28,773 nt of DNA, from the IMG/VR virus record IMGVR_UViG_3300034066_000777, positions 1-28,773 of that record; one strand, given 5' to 3'. The position numbers and the translations under genes are program-made. Under the pieces are notes generated by a model. The model did no database searches, was not told the origin of the DNA, and was given only the letters and a program-made list of their open reading frames with translations. Shown here in pieces: positions 23,763 through 28,773 of the stretch (the first letter of the stretch is position 1; the number at the start of each line of letters is the position of its first letter). This stretch comes from a virus.

Positions 23763-23942
23763 TCACATCAGTTCAAGTTCCAGGCGGGCGATCTCATTGA
23801 CCGCTGCCTGGAGCAGTTCCTGCTGGTAGCAGGTCTGGCGCAGGAGAAGTGCTGCAAGTTTGCCGGCGTCGCCGGTAGCCTGCAGCGCTCGGCACTGGGC
23901 TTCCAGTTGAAAGGCTTTCTCAGGCGGAATTTCCACCGCCAT
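23763..23942 (-). CDS. Small helical protein, 59 aa, function unknown
   Basis: The minus-strand ORF starts at ATG 23942 and ends one base from the stop of the SSB-like gene. The protein reads MAVEIPPEKAFQLEAQCRAL, then QATGDAGKLAALLLRQTCYQ and QELLQAAVNEIARLELELM. It is predicted to be two helices joined by a turn and is rich in Leu, Ala and Gln. The frame stays open upstream through 24407, but the upstream part reads as the shadow of the plus-strand zinc-ribbon gene. An in-frame GTG at 23960 is an alternative start. The helical hairpin with EKAF.L and LLLRQ..Y vaguely recalls NblA, the phycobilisome degradation adaptor carried by some cyanophages, but the spacing differs by two residues, so this remains a guess. 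Confidence 0.5.
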   Translation of the reverse strand: MAVEIPPEKAFQLEAQCRALQATGDAGKLAALLLRQTCYQQELLQAAVNEIARLELELM

Positions 23943-23990
23943 CCACTGACCAAAGTTCACTTGTTCGGGGCAGGTTGCCCCATGTTGCCC

Positions 23991-24353
23991 ATGAACTGCC
24001 CTAAGTGCAGCCACAGCCGCCACCGAGCGGCGGTGACGAACAGCCACCCGGACGACCAAATTGTGCGCAAGCGGGTCTGCGAGGCGTGCGGGCACGCGTG
24101 GTTCACGGTTGAGGTGATGGTGCCCAACTATGCGGTGGGCTGGAGTGCTGCGCATAAAAGGAAGCCGGTACTGCGTGTGCCGATGGAGCTGACGGCTGGG
24201 AGCACGCGGGTGCGGGTAAAGCATCAGGAGGCAAAAGACCGACTGGCATTGCTGCGCGAAGCAAACGAGAGGCGGTCGCGGGAAGCCGATCGCAGCCACA
24301 TGAACAAATGTCACACGGGGGATGATGCACTGCCCGCGGTGCAGCATACTTAG
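23991..24353 (+). CDS. Zinc-ribbon protein, 120 aa
   Basis: The protein begins MNCPKCSHSRHRAAVTNSHP and reaches RKRVCEACGHAWFTVEV. Two CxxC pairs (C3/C6 and C34/C37) form a zinc ribbon of the NrdR/topoisomerase-like type, with the R-K-R..C..C-G-x..W-F-T pattern. The remainder is basic and helical (DRLALLREANERRSREADRS). NrdR itself would need an ATP-cone domain, which is absent, so it is probably a small DNA- or RNA-polymerase-binding regulator. A second ATG 9 bases upstream is possible. It is the first plus-strand gene after the minus-strand small gene. Confidence 0.65.
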   Translation: MNCPKCSHSRHRAAVTNSHPDDQIVRKRVCEACGHAWFTVEVMVPNYAVGWSAAHKRKPVLRVPMELTAGSTRVRVKHQEAKDRLALLREANERRSREADRSHMNKCHTGDDALPAVQHT

Positions 24354-24405
24354 GTCACCGGAGGCAAACGGCCCTCCACTCGGCAGCCCAGAGGCTGCGC
24401 TGAAC

Positions 24406-24540
24406 ATGCAGGCTCTTCTCCTTGAGCTGGATCAACTGAACGATCAGGCCGACGCCTTGATGGAACCTGAGCAGTTCGATCAGTGGTGGGCTGTCACTCA
24501 GCGCCGCATCGAGGTCATCCGTCTGCTGGATGCCGCTTGA
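24406..24540 (+). CDS. Small acidic protein, 44 aa
   Basis: The protein is MQALLLELDQLNDQADALME followed by PEQFDQWWAVTQRRIEVIRL and LDAA. It is acidic, with a helical first half and a WW pair in the middle. An in-frame ATG at 24322 would lengthen it, but that part (HCPRCSILRSPEA) overlaps the 3' end of the zinc-ribbon gene and resembles its start, so the later ATG is preferred. A GAGG about 11 bases upstream may act as SD. Function unknown. Confidence 0.5.
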   Translation: MQALLLELDQLNDQADALMEPEQFDQWWAVTQRRIEVIRLLDAA

Positions 24541-24575
24541 GCCCTCCGGGGCTTCCCACCACCACCCACAACACC

Positions 24576-24719
24576 ATGATCACCAACCCTTGGATTAACC
24601 GCATCACCGTCCTAGTGGTGATGTTCGCCATCTACGCCGCTGGTTATGCCGGTGGTCGTGATCAAGCCACGCTGGCGCATCAGCAACATCCTGCTTGCCA
24701 TACCAACCTAAAGCCATGA
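24576..24719 (+). CDS. Small single-pass membrane protein, 47 aa
   Basis: The sequence MITNPWINRITVLVVMFAIY, AAGYAGGRDQ and a polar tail contain one hydrophobic segment of about 18 residues (ITVLVVMFAIYAAGYAGG), with a short N-terminus and a C-terminal polar part. The segment is not followed by a signal-peptidase site that I can recognise. Its stop overlaps the next start by ATGA. Possible roles are a spanin-like or superinfection-related membrane protein (inference). I do not recognise a family. Confidence 0.55.
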   Translation: MITNPWINRITVLVVMFAIYAAGYAGGRDQATLAHQQHPACHTNLKP

Positions 24720-24898
24720 GCACCACCAGAATGCGCCGCTTCTACTTCCAGATCCGCTCGGCCAACGTGATCGAATGCATCTGGGCGCACAGCCTGACAG
24801 AAGCCAAAGCCAAGGCCGCCATCACTTGGATGCCTTGGTGGCAAGAGCTGGAATGGCTCAACCCTGAAACCGTTACCGATCCATCTATTTATGTCTGA
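24716..24898 (+). CDS. Small unknown protein, 60 aa
   Basis: The protein begins MSTTRMRRFYFQIRSANVIE, followed by CIWAHSLTEAKAKAAITWMP and WWQELEWLNPETV. The arrangement of strand (RRFYFQIRS), helix (LTEAKAKAAI) and strand is typical of very small phage proteins with a ferredoxin-like half fold, where a residue of the type A-x-S-x-x-E-A-K begins the helix. It is coupled to the membrane protein gene (ATGA) and overlaps the next gene by 8 bases. Function unknown. Confidence 0.6.
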   Translation: MSTTRMRRFYFQIRSANVIECIWAHSLTEAKAKAAITWMPWWQELEWLNPETVTDPSIYV

Positions 24899-25127
24899 CA
24901 CGAGCACCGGCTCCATGCTGCCATTTCAATGGGACGAGCCAATCACTGGCCGCTTTGGCGATGGCATCAGCCGGCCGCGGCCCAAGGCGCGCGTGCGCGA
25001 GTATCGCGTGATCGTTTACCCAACAGGAGCCCGGCCAATGACTTGGATCACCCGCGCTGAAACCAAGCGCCACGCCATTCGCTACGCCGAAAACCGTTGG
25101 CCCGGTGCTGTGGTGGAGATCGCCTGA
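24891..25127 (+). CDS. Small unknown protein, 78 aa
   Basis: The protein starts MSDTSTGSMLPFQWDEPITG and contains ARVREYRVIVYPTGARPMTW followed by ITRAETKRHAIRYAENRWPG. The second half again shows strand (REYRVIVYP), short turn, helix (AETKRHAIRYAENRW) and a final strand (AVVEIA). This is the same strand-helix-strand plan as the preceding protein, possibly a distant paralogue. It overlaps the previous gene by 8 bases and the next start by TGATG. Confidence 0.6.
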   Translation: MSDTSTGSMLPFQWDEPITGRFGDGISRPRPKARVREYRVIVYPTGARPMTWITRAETKRHAIRYAENRWPGAVVEIA

Positions 25128-25327
25128 TGGATCACATCCGCGCCAAACTGGAAGCCCTGATCAGCGATTCCGGCATGTTCAACGCCGGCCAGCAGGAGGA
25201 ACGCTTGCGGCTGGTCACGTTGCTTCGCGCTCGCCTTGATCAGTTGGCCAACCTGCCATGTCACCCGCACATCTCAGCACGCCGCGAGGAGTTGCTGAAC
25301 ATCCTTCAATGCTTGACTCATCCATGA
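25127..25327 (+). CDS. Small helical protein, 66 aa
   Basis: The protein begins MDHIRAKLEALISDSGMFNA, then GQQEERLRLVTLLRARLDQL and ends with CLTHP. It is predicted to be mainly helical with a regular leucine/arginine pattern over residues 25-45. It is coupled by TGATG to the upstream gene and by ATGA to the next. No family is recognised. Confidence 0.6.
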   Translation: MDHIRAKLEALISDSGMFNAGQQEERLRLVTLLRARLDQLANLPCHPHISARREELLNILQCLTHP

Positions 25328-25590
25328 ATCGCGTTCAACTTGACCAGCAGCGCGCCAATATGCTCGACGCGCTTTACGTTGCCAGCGGCCGCACTAACGG
25401 GCTCTACACCGGCCTTTGGGAAGAGTTCTGCCGCGACATTGCGGCCAGCTTCCGCGACACCGCCTACGCCGAGCTGCACGCCGCTTGCGTGATGGCCATC
25501 GGTGACGCAGAAAGCCACCTAGCAGAGAAGCACGCGCAGCAGTGCATTGCCGTCTGCCGTCGGTTCCTGCTCGGCAGCCGATGGTCCTGA
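25324..25590 (+). CDS. Small helical protein, 88 aa
   Basis: The protein starts MNRVQLDQQRANMLDALYVA, then SGRTNGLYTGLWEEFCRDIA, and has several Cys residues (CVMAIGD, QQCIAVC). It is all-helical in appearance with alanine-rich helices (AYAELHAACVMAIGD). The start is supported by the ATGA overlap with the preceding gene. A longer form from 25258 would overlap the previous gene extensively. No family recognised. Confidence 0.6.
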   Translation: MNRVQLDQQRANMLDALYVASGRTNGLYTGLWEEFCRDIAASFRDTAYAELHAACVMAIGDAESHLAEKHAQQCIAVCRRFLLGSRWS

Positions 25591-25814
25591 GTGATCGCCG
25601 CCCTAAGGGCAAGGGCCGAAATTTCACGGTCAACATCAGGATGAGCCGTGAGGAGATCGAGCAAGCGCGTGAACTTGGCAGTGGAAACGTGTCCATGGGC
25701 TTTCGATGGGCATTGCGCTATGCCAGCGACCGCAAAATGAAACCCGTGACACTCACCACACTGCTCCGATCGGCAGCAGTGCTAGCCAGCGAACTCGAAG
25801 CTAAAAAGCGATGA
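25581..25814 (+). CDS. RHH-like DNA-binding protein, 77 aa
   Basis: The protein contains GRNFTVNIRMSREEIEQARE, then LGSGNVSMGFRWALRYA. A strand (FTVNIRMS), a helix (REEIEQARELG) and a second helix introduced by G-N-V-S-x-G-x-R form the typical ribbon-helix-helix arrangement of small phage and plasmid regulators. The C-terminal half is helical and could be an oligomerisation tail. It overlaps the upstream gene by 10 bases and the downstream gene by ATGA. It is probably a regulator of early genes (inference). Confidence 0.65.
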   Translation: MVLSDRRPKGKGRNFTVNIRMSREEIEQARELGSGNVSMGFRWALRYASDRKMKPVTLTTLLRSAAVLASELEAKKR

Positions 25815-26023
25815 CCGACAACATCAACCACCCACCGCACTATCGCCAGGGCAAGCTCGAGTGCATTGACGCGATCGAGGCCGCACTGACGCCGGAAGAA
25901 TTTGCCGGCTACTGCAAAGGCAATGTGCTCAAGTATGTCTGGCGCGAACGGCACAAGGTCGGCGGTGATTCATTGGCAAAGGCGGAGTGGTATCTGCGTC
26001 GTTTACTCGCCAAACTGGACTGA
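25811..26023 (+). CDS. DUF3310-family protein, 70 aa
   Basis: INHPPHYRQGKLECIDAIEA near the N-terminus and FAGYCKGNVLKYVWRERHKV followed by DSLAKAEWYLRRL are the signature of the DUF3310 family, common in phages and sometimes annotated as nucleotide kinase-like. The motif P-x-H-Y..G..E-x-I-D-x-I and Y-x-x-G-N-x-x-K-Y is complete. Its biochemical role is not established. It is coupled to both neighbours (ATGA and TGATG). Confidence 0.88.
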   Translation: MTDNINHPPHYRQGKLECIDAIEAALTPEEFAGYCKGNVLKYVWRERHKVGGDSLAKAEWYLRRLLAKLD

Positions 26024-26259
26024 TGGACACCCTTCCTAACATTTCACTACTTGAGCGCCTAGCTATCTGGGTGCTATGCCGCAGCCCGCGGGTGAGCCTG
26101 CTGGTGGTGAAGGATAAGTTCTGGCCGGACGTGTTCTTTGCCGCAGACATCACCGACCCAGCGGCTGCATTCGTTGCCGACGGCATGAACGAACCTGATC
26201 CACCGAGCATGGTGCTAGAGCGGTTGTATCACATGCCGTCACACGGCGAACGCGAATGA
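26023..26259 (+). CDS. Small unknown protein, 78 aa
   Basis: The protein starts MDTLPNISLLERLAIWVLCR, which could form an amphipathic or weakly hydrophobic helix, followed by SPRVSLLVVKDKFWPDVFFA and DGMNEPDPPSMVLERLYHMP. The start overlaps the preceding stop (TGATG) and the stop overlaps the next start. No family is recognised. A role together with the DUF3310 protein is possible only by position. Confidence 0.6.
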   Translation: MDTLPNISLLERLAIWVLCRSPRVSLLVVKDKFWPDVFFAADITDPAAAFVADGMNEPDPPSMVLERLYHMPSHGERE

Positions 26260-26606
26260 TTTCGCTGCACGCTGGCCGTCTGCTGTTGAGCTGTGAACGG
26301 GCGAGCCAGACATGGCACGCGCACATTATTCTCGGCCCCAAGCCTGAGCACCAGATGGTGGCCGATACAGGCACTGTCGATCTCCGGCAAGCAATGGAGC
26401 GCGGACAGAATCTGTACGCCGCATTTCGGGCAAAGGCAAGGCCGATCGAACCTGACGCTATTCCGCGGGTGATGTGCTGGGATTGCATCCACTGGACACC
26501 AGGCGGCCGCGGCCGATGTGAGATGGACATCCCCGAATCCCGCCAAACTGGGGGAAGATTTGCGCCGTCCTGCGCGGTGTTTACACCATGCAAGAACCCA
26601 TCGTGA
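26256..26606 (+). CDS. Cys-rich, possibly zinc-binding protein, 116 aa
   Basis: The C-terminal half carries PRVMCWDCIHWTPGGRGRCE and later APSCAVFTPC. The four-cysteine set C-W-D-C...C...C resembles a small zinc or metal site. The first half has a strand-rich AHIILGPKPEHQMVADTGT and a helix LRQAMERGQNLYAAFRAKA. It is coupled to the previous gene and overlaps the next ORF by 19 bases. No family recognised. Confidence 0.62.
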   Translation: MISLHAGRLLLSCERASQTWHAHIILGPKPEHQMVADTGTVDLRQAMERGQNLYAAFRAKARPIEPDAIPRVMCWDCIHWTPGGRGRCEMDIPESRQTGGRFAPSCAVFTPCKNPS

Positions 26607-26761
26607 TCAGCCGGTTAGAGCGCGACGGCGGCGCCATTGAGACGCTGGAGCCTGCTGCTGGCGGGGAGTTGTATTACCGCAGTTGCGCCAATGGGTACTG
26701 CCGGTATTCGAGCGACCTGTGGCAGGCTGAGCTGTACCTCGACCACCTGCTAGCGCGATGA
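26588..26761 (+). CDS. Small unknown protein, 57 aa
   Basis: The ORF starts ATGCAAGAACCCATCGTGAT and ends TGA at 26759-26761. The protein reads MQEPIVISRLERDGGAIETL, then EPAAGGELYYRSCANGYCRY and SSDLWQAELYLDHLLAR. Residues 24-42 (GELYYRSCANGYCRYSSD) form two strands with a C-x-x-x-x-C pair. The gene fills the space after the Cys-rich gene and overlaps it by 19 bases. Codon use is GC-rich at third positions, like its neighbours. No family recognised. Confidence 0.55.
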   Translation: MQEPIVISRLERDGGAIETLEPAAGGELYYRSCANGYCRYSSDLWQAELYLDHLLAR

Positions 26762-26847
26762 CTTTATCCGTCGCCCTCAGCTTGGCCATGGCCTATTGGC
26801 TTATCTGCGCCGCAGTTCTCTGCTTTTGTAAGAAGCTCCTGCCCTAG
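26758..26847 (+). CDS. Possible tiny membrane protein, 29 aa
   Basis: The ATG overlaps the preceding stop (ATGA). The peptide MTLSVALSLAMAYWLICAAV followed by LCFCKKLLP is one hydrophobic helix with a basic end. Tiny single-helix proteins at the end of phage early operons are common. The ORF runs antisense to the last 84 bases of the HNH gene, so one of the two may not be used at full length. It is listed because of the perfect coupling. Confidence is low. Confidence 0.3.
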   Translation: MTLSVALSLAMAYWLICAAVLCFCKKLLP

Positions 26848-27138
26848 CCAGTTGACAATCGCCCATTCACGGGTGGCGGACCAGAACGGTTGAACGCGAT
26901 ACCAGTCCACCCACGGCTTGTGGCCTTTCTGGCTGTTGCACATCAGGCAGCAGCTAACGAGGTTTTCGCGTACCGTCAGGCCGCCGTGGACCTTAGGGAT
27001 GACGTGATCCAACGTTGGGCTGCGGCCCAGCGGGTCGTTGCAATATGCGCATTGATAGTTCCACGCGAGATGGATCTGGTCACGGGCAGAGCGCCTAGTG
27101 ACCAGCCGCGTCTCATCAATGTGGTGCTTGTCCACCAT
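26764..27138 (-). CDS. HNH endonuclease
   Basis: The protein has 124 residues from ATG 27138; a TTG 13 codons earlier is less likely. The chain contains WNYQCAYCNDPLG, then TLDHVIPKVHGG, then LVSCCLMCNSQKGHKPW. These are the HNH metal-finger: a first CxxC, the D-H of the active site, and a second CxxC with N. Phages use such enzymes in packaging or as homing nucleases. It lies outside the early operon, on the opposite strand, next to a small companion gene that overlaps its start by 23 bases. The C-terminal 20 residues (GADKPIGHGQAEGDG) look low-complexity. Confidence 0.9.
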   Translation of the reverse strand: MVDKHHIDETRLVTRRSARDQIHLAWNYQCAYCNDPLGRSPTLDHVIPKVHGGLTVRENLVSCCLMCNSQKGHKPWVDWYRVQPFWSATREWAIVNWLGQELLTKAENCGADKPIGHGQAEGDG

Positions 27139-27367
27139 CTTGGCCAGGCAACAGGAAGGCGGAAACGTCGAGATCAACGATGTCGTCGTCGCTGGGAATG
27201 AACTCAGCCAGTTGGCTGTAGATGTCGGCTGGCAGCTCAGAGGGATCGGTTGCGGATCGGACGATCAGCTTGGCGTTGATCTCGACCAGGTATGCCCGCA
27301 CTGGCAGAAGCCCGGCTGAGCTAACGGTAGCGGGTGCAACCCAATCGCCCGTGTTACGGATTGTCAA
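27116..27367 (-). CDS. Small protein upstream of the HNH gene, 83 aa
   Basis: The protein starts at a TTG codon (27367), with no ATG or GTG in frame upstream in the promoter segment. It contains WVAPATVSSAGLLPVRAYLV followed by EINAKLIVRSATDPSELPAD and an acidic end SDDDIVDLDVSAF. The first half looks strand-rich and the second has an acidic loop. It overlaps the HNH start by 23 bases, so the two are probably one transcription unit. No family recognised. The TTG start is uncertain. Confidence 0.5.
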   Translation of the reverse strand: MTIRNTGDWVAPATVSSAGLLPVRAYLVEINAKLIVRSATDPSELPADIYSQLAEFIPSDDDIVDLDVSAFLLPGQDGGQAPH

Positions 27368-27404
27368 CTGGCCGACCCGTCGCCGCCGTATGCGCTGCGG
27401 GCGG

Positions 27405-27412
27405 TGTATAGT
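27405..27412. promoter_or_regulatory. Overlapping divergent -10 elements
   Basis: The plus strand reads TATAGT at 27407-27412 ahead of the small gene at 27441. The minus strand reads TATACA at 27410-27405 ahead of the HNH companion gene. Convincing -35 elements were not found, so this is a weak call. Confidence 0.3.
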
Positions 27413-27440
27413 TCACACATCGACAGCCACCCACCCGGTC

Positions 27441-27596
27441 ATGATCCACGCCGCCGCCGCCATCGCCATCCTCGACAACGCTGGCCTGACACTCGACCAA
27501 ATGATTGAGTTTTGGGGTTCCATGCTGGTCACCGACCGCGCCGGCAACGGTGACACCTGGTACAACCGCCAGCAAGTCGAGGCCTTCGCCGCCTGA
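27441..27596 (+). CDS. Small unknown protein, 51 aa
   Basis: The protein reads MIHAAAAIAILDNAGLTLDQ, then MIEFWGSMLVTDRAGNGDTW and YNRQQVEAFAA. A first helix rich in Ala, a turn (GLTLDQ), a helix and a final amphipathic segment are visible. The ORF continues upstream in frame, but this part reads as non-coding. Start chosen for position downstream of the possible -10. No family recognised. Confidence 0.5.
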   Translation: MIHAAAAIAILDNAGLTLDQMIEFWGSMLVTDRAGNGDTWYNRQQVEAFAA

Positions 27597-27615
27597 GCGG
27601 CCTTACCATTTACCC

Positions 27616-27786
27616 ATGACCTACATCCTCAACATTGGCCCGTGGCATATCGGGCCTTTCCCCACCCACATCGCCGCACAGCACTGGGCCGAGTGCCATG
27701 GTTGCGACGATTACCGGATGATCGCCGTGGATGATCCAGCAGAGGCACCGGGACGCATTGCTCGGTTGCGTGATTGCCAAGCATAA
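27616..27786 (+). CDS. Small unknown protein, 56 aa
   Basis: The protein reads MTYILNIGPWHIGPFPTHIA, then AQHWAECHGCDDYRMIAVDD and PAEAPGRIARLRDCQA. The start (strand, turn GPFPT, helix AAQHWAECHG, strand YRMIAVDD) is the same strand-helix-strand plan seen in the proteins at 24.7-25.1 kb. It lies 19 bases after the previous gene, and its stop is adjacent to the opposing terminator. No family recognised. Confidence 0.55.
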   Translation: MTYILNIGPWHIGPFPTHIAAQHWAECHGCDDYRMIAVDDPAEAPGRIARLRDCQA

Positions 27787-27816
27787 AAAAAAGCCCCGAC
27801 GCCCACCGCGCCGGGG
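27785..27816 (-). terminator. Rho-independent terminator of the dCTP deaminase operon
   Basis: Read on the minus strand, a GC-rich hairpin (27794-27816) is followed by eight T residues (27792-27785). The stem pairs CCCCG with CGGGG, then one mismatch and three more pairs around a 5-base loop. It ends 22 bases after the deaminase stop. The plus-strand direction has the A-run before the hairpin, so it should terminate only leftward transcription. It protects the convergent early operon from read-through. Confidence 0.85.
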
Positions 27817-27838
27817 TGCAATGCTCACCGAGCCAAGC

Positions 27839-28354
27839 CTAGCCCCTGCTTGCGGTTACGCCTAGGTCGCCGTTGTAGCGGCCAGTCTCGCGGTAGGTGC
27901 GTTCGGGCGTGCCAGCGATGACATGAAACACCATCTGACCGATCTTCATGCCGGGCCATAGGGGGATGTTGTGAAACCGGCGGCTGTTGTGCAGTTCCAG
28001 CGTCAACCGGCTGCCATGCCACCCGGGATCGCAATAACCTGCCAGCAGGTGCTCCAGGCCCTCGCGTGCGCGGCTGGACTTCAGCACGAACTGCGCCGCG
28101 ATGTGGTCGGGCAGGTTGAACATCTCCTGCGTCTCGGCCAAGCAAAACTCATTCGGTGCCAGCCAGTACGGATCGGCTTGGGTGTGGTGGCTGATGCCGA
28201 GGATCTGCAGTTCGGGCCGATCCTCCACCTCGATCATCAACCGATCGCCCAGCAGCACATCGAGGCTGGCGGGGTTTTGCAGTTCGGCGTTGTAGGGCAC
28301 CACCATCGCCGCCTGCCGACAGAGGCGGGCGATTTCGTAGTCGGGAATGATCAT
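27839..28354 (-). CDS. dCTP deaminase / dUTPase-family enzyme
   Basis: This 171-residue protein has the dCTP deaminase-dUTPase fold: IIPDYEIARL at the start, then SLDVLLGDRLMIEV, and FVLKSSRAREGLEHLLAGYC leading into DPGWHGSRLTLELHNSR, whose DPG..G..TLE.H-N motif includes the glutamate that distinguishes deaminases. IPLWPGMKIGQMVFHVI closes the barrel. Such enzymes remove dCTP or dUTP and supply dUMP for thymidylate synthesis, keeping uracil out of phage DNA. Length is slightly shorter than host dCTP deaminase (about 190). It follows the endolysin gene by 7 bases and ends at the terminator. Confidence 0.85.
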   Translation of the reverse strand: MIIPDYEIARLCRQAAMVVPYNAELQNPASLDVLLGDRLMIEVEDRPELQILGISHHTQADPYWLAPNEFCLAETQEMFNLPDHIAAQFVLKSSRAREGLEHLLAGYCDPGWHGSRLTLELHNSRRFHNIPLWPGMKIGQMVFHVIAGTPERTYRETGRYNGDLGVTASRG

Positions 28355-28361
28355 TCAGTCG

Positions 28362-28773
28362 CTAGTACGGCCAGCGAACTCTAGGCCTGCCATTTCGGAT
28401 GCCTAGATGGATGAACCCTTTGGGCGCGCCATACCCGACGCTATACGGCCACTCTCGATCCACCCAGTCCTGCACCTTGTAAATGTCCTCGCCGTCAACG
28501 TACCAATCAACAGCACCTACGCCAGGCGCGTTGTAAAGGTGCTCGCTGTTGCTAGCGCCACCCACGGATCGGTTGATTGCTGCCGGCCGGTAGCCACTTG
28601 TAATGGTGATGCGCTTGCCACCAAACGCTGTGCGCACCTTTTCCAGGAATGCAGCCAGCTCAATGGCCGTGTCCACCTGATGCTGCGCCACAAAGCGCCG
28701 GGCCGGATCACCCAGGGCAAATTCGCCCAGCGTGAAATGCGGCGACAGCTTGGTGCCAAATGGGCTCGATGGC
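28362..28773 (-). CDS. M15A-family peptidase, endolysin (5' end outside window)
   Basis: The frame is open from the stop at 28362 to the right edge, so the gene continues beyond the window. The visible 136 codons read PFGTKLSPHFTLGEFALGDP at the start, then ITSGYRPAAINRSVGGASNS, EHLYNAPGVGAVDWYV and GFIHLGIRNGRPRVRWPY. This is the peptidase M15A domain: LSPHFTLGEF, S-E-H...D, and I-H-L-G. The two His residues and the Asp are the expected zinc ligands. The GTG at 28691 is only a possible internal start, because the conserved LSPHFTLGEF segment lies upstream of it. It probably cleaves peptidoglycan cross-links at lysis or functions in a virion-associated manner. Confidence 0.85.
   Translation of the reverse strand, partial: PSSPFGTKLSPHFTLGEFALGDPARRFVAQHQVDTAIELAAFLEKVRTAFGGKRITITSGYRPAAINRSVGGASNSEHLYNAPGVGAVDWYVDGEDIYKVQDWVDREWPYSVGYGAPKGFIHLGIRNGRPRVRWPY

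Noticed and set aside
24322-24405. N-terminal extension MMHCPRCS of the 44-residue ORF, similar to the start of the zinc-ribbon gene
   Set aside because: Only a short stretch is similar, it overlaps the zinc-ribbon 3' end, and a second CxxC partner is missing.
23943-24407. Long upstream extension of the minus-strand 59-residue ORF (to 214 codons)
   Set aside because: The upstream part is antisense to the zinc-ribbon gene and reads as low-complexity. Only the 3' portion is protein-like.
24537-24556. AGCCC-tccg-GGGCT hairpin after the 44-residue gene
   Set aside because: The stem has only 5 pairs and no T-run follows, so a terminator call is not supported.
1-28773. Integrase, CI-type repressor, attachment sites and tRNA genes
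   Set aside because: They were looked for on both strands and not found, so temperate lifestyle cannot be claimed from this window.

Overview
The window is most of the genome of a tailed, siphovirus-like bacteriophage or an intact prophage. It carries a lambda-type packaging, head and tail block, a replication and recombination block, and a run of very small accessory genes. No host gene, tRNA, rRNA, CRISPR array, insertion sequence, integrase or recognisable lysogeny repressor was found, so the lifestyle cannot be decided here. The host is probably a GC-rich bacterium. A picocyanobacterium of the Synechococcus/Cyanobium type is a tentative guess, based on a cyanophage-like beta-sandwich virion protein, the many genes without a Shine-Dalgarno (SD) sequence, and small proteins of picocyanobacterial flavour. 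This guess was not verified.

Left part (1-16.6 kb, all minus strand, read right to left): ParB-methyltransferase, small and large terminase, gpW-like head protein, lambda-type portal, a fused prohead protease-major capsid protein, small head genes, FII-like joining protein, a beta-sandwich virion protein, tail terminator, a 52-residue protein, tail tube, the G/GT chaperone pair with a canonical -1 slippery heptamer, tape measure, tail-tip proteins M, L and K, and the first codons of I. The order is that of lambda. Exceptions are the beta-sandwich protein in the Z slot and a Z-like protein displaced to 16 kb.

Middle part (16.6-21.7 kb): a 240-base non-coding segment with 8-base repeats around an AT-rich core, which is a candidate replication origin. 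It is followed by a VapE-type primase-helicase, a small ribbon-helix-helix protein with a palindrome just upstream, an AT-rich plus-strand gene that looks acquired, a VRR-NUC nuclease and a DEAH helicase.

Right part (21.7-28.8 kb): a divergent promoter region starts the rightward early operon. It encodes a PD-(D/E)XK exonuclease, a RecT-like annealing protein, an HTH protein and an OB/SSB-like protein, then a tightly coupled series of small proteins. Three minus-strand islands break this pattern: a 59-residue helical protein, an HNH endonuclease with a companion gene, and a dCTP deaminase plus M15 endolysin operon that ends in a clear terminator. Leftward transcription appears to serve replication and then virion assembly. 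Rightward transcription appears to serve recombination and host-interaction functions.
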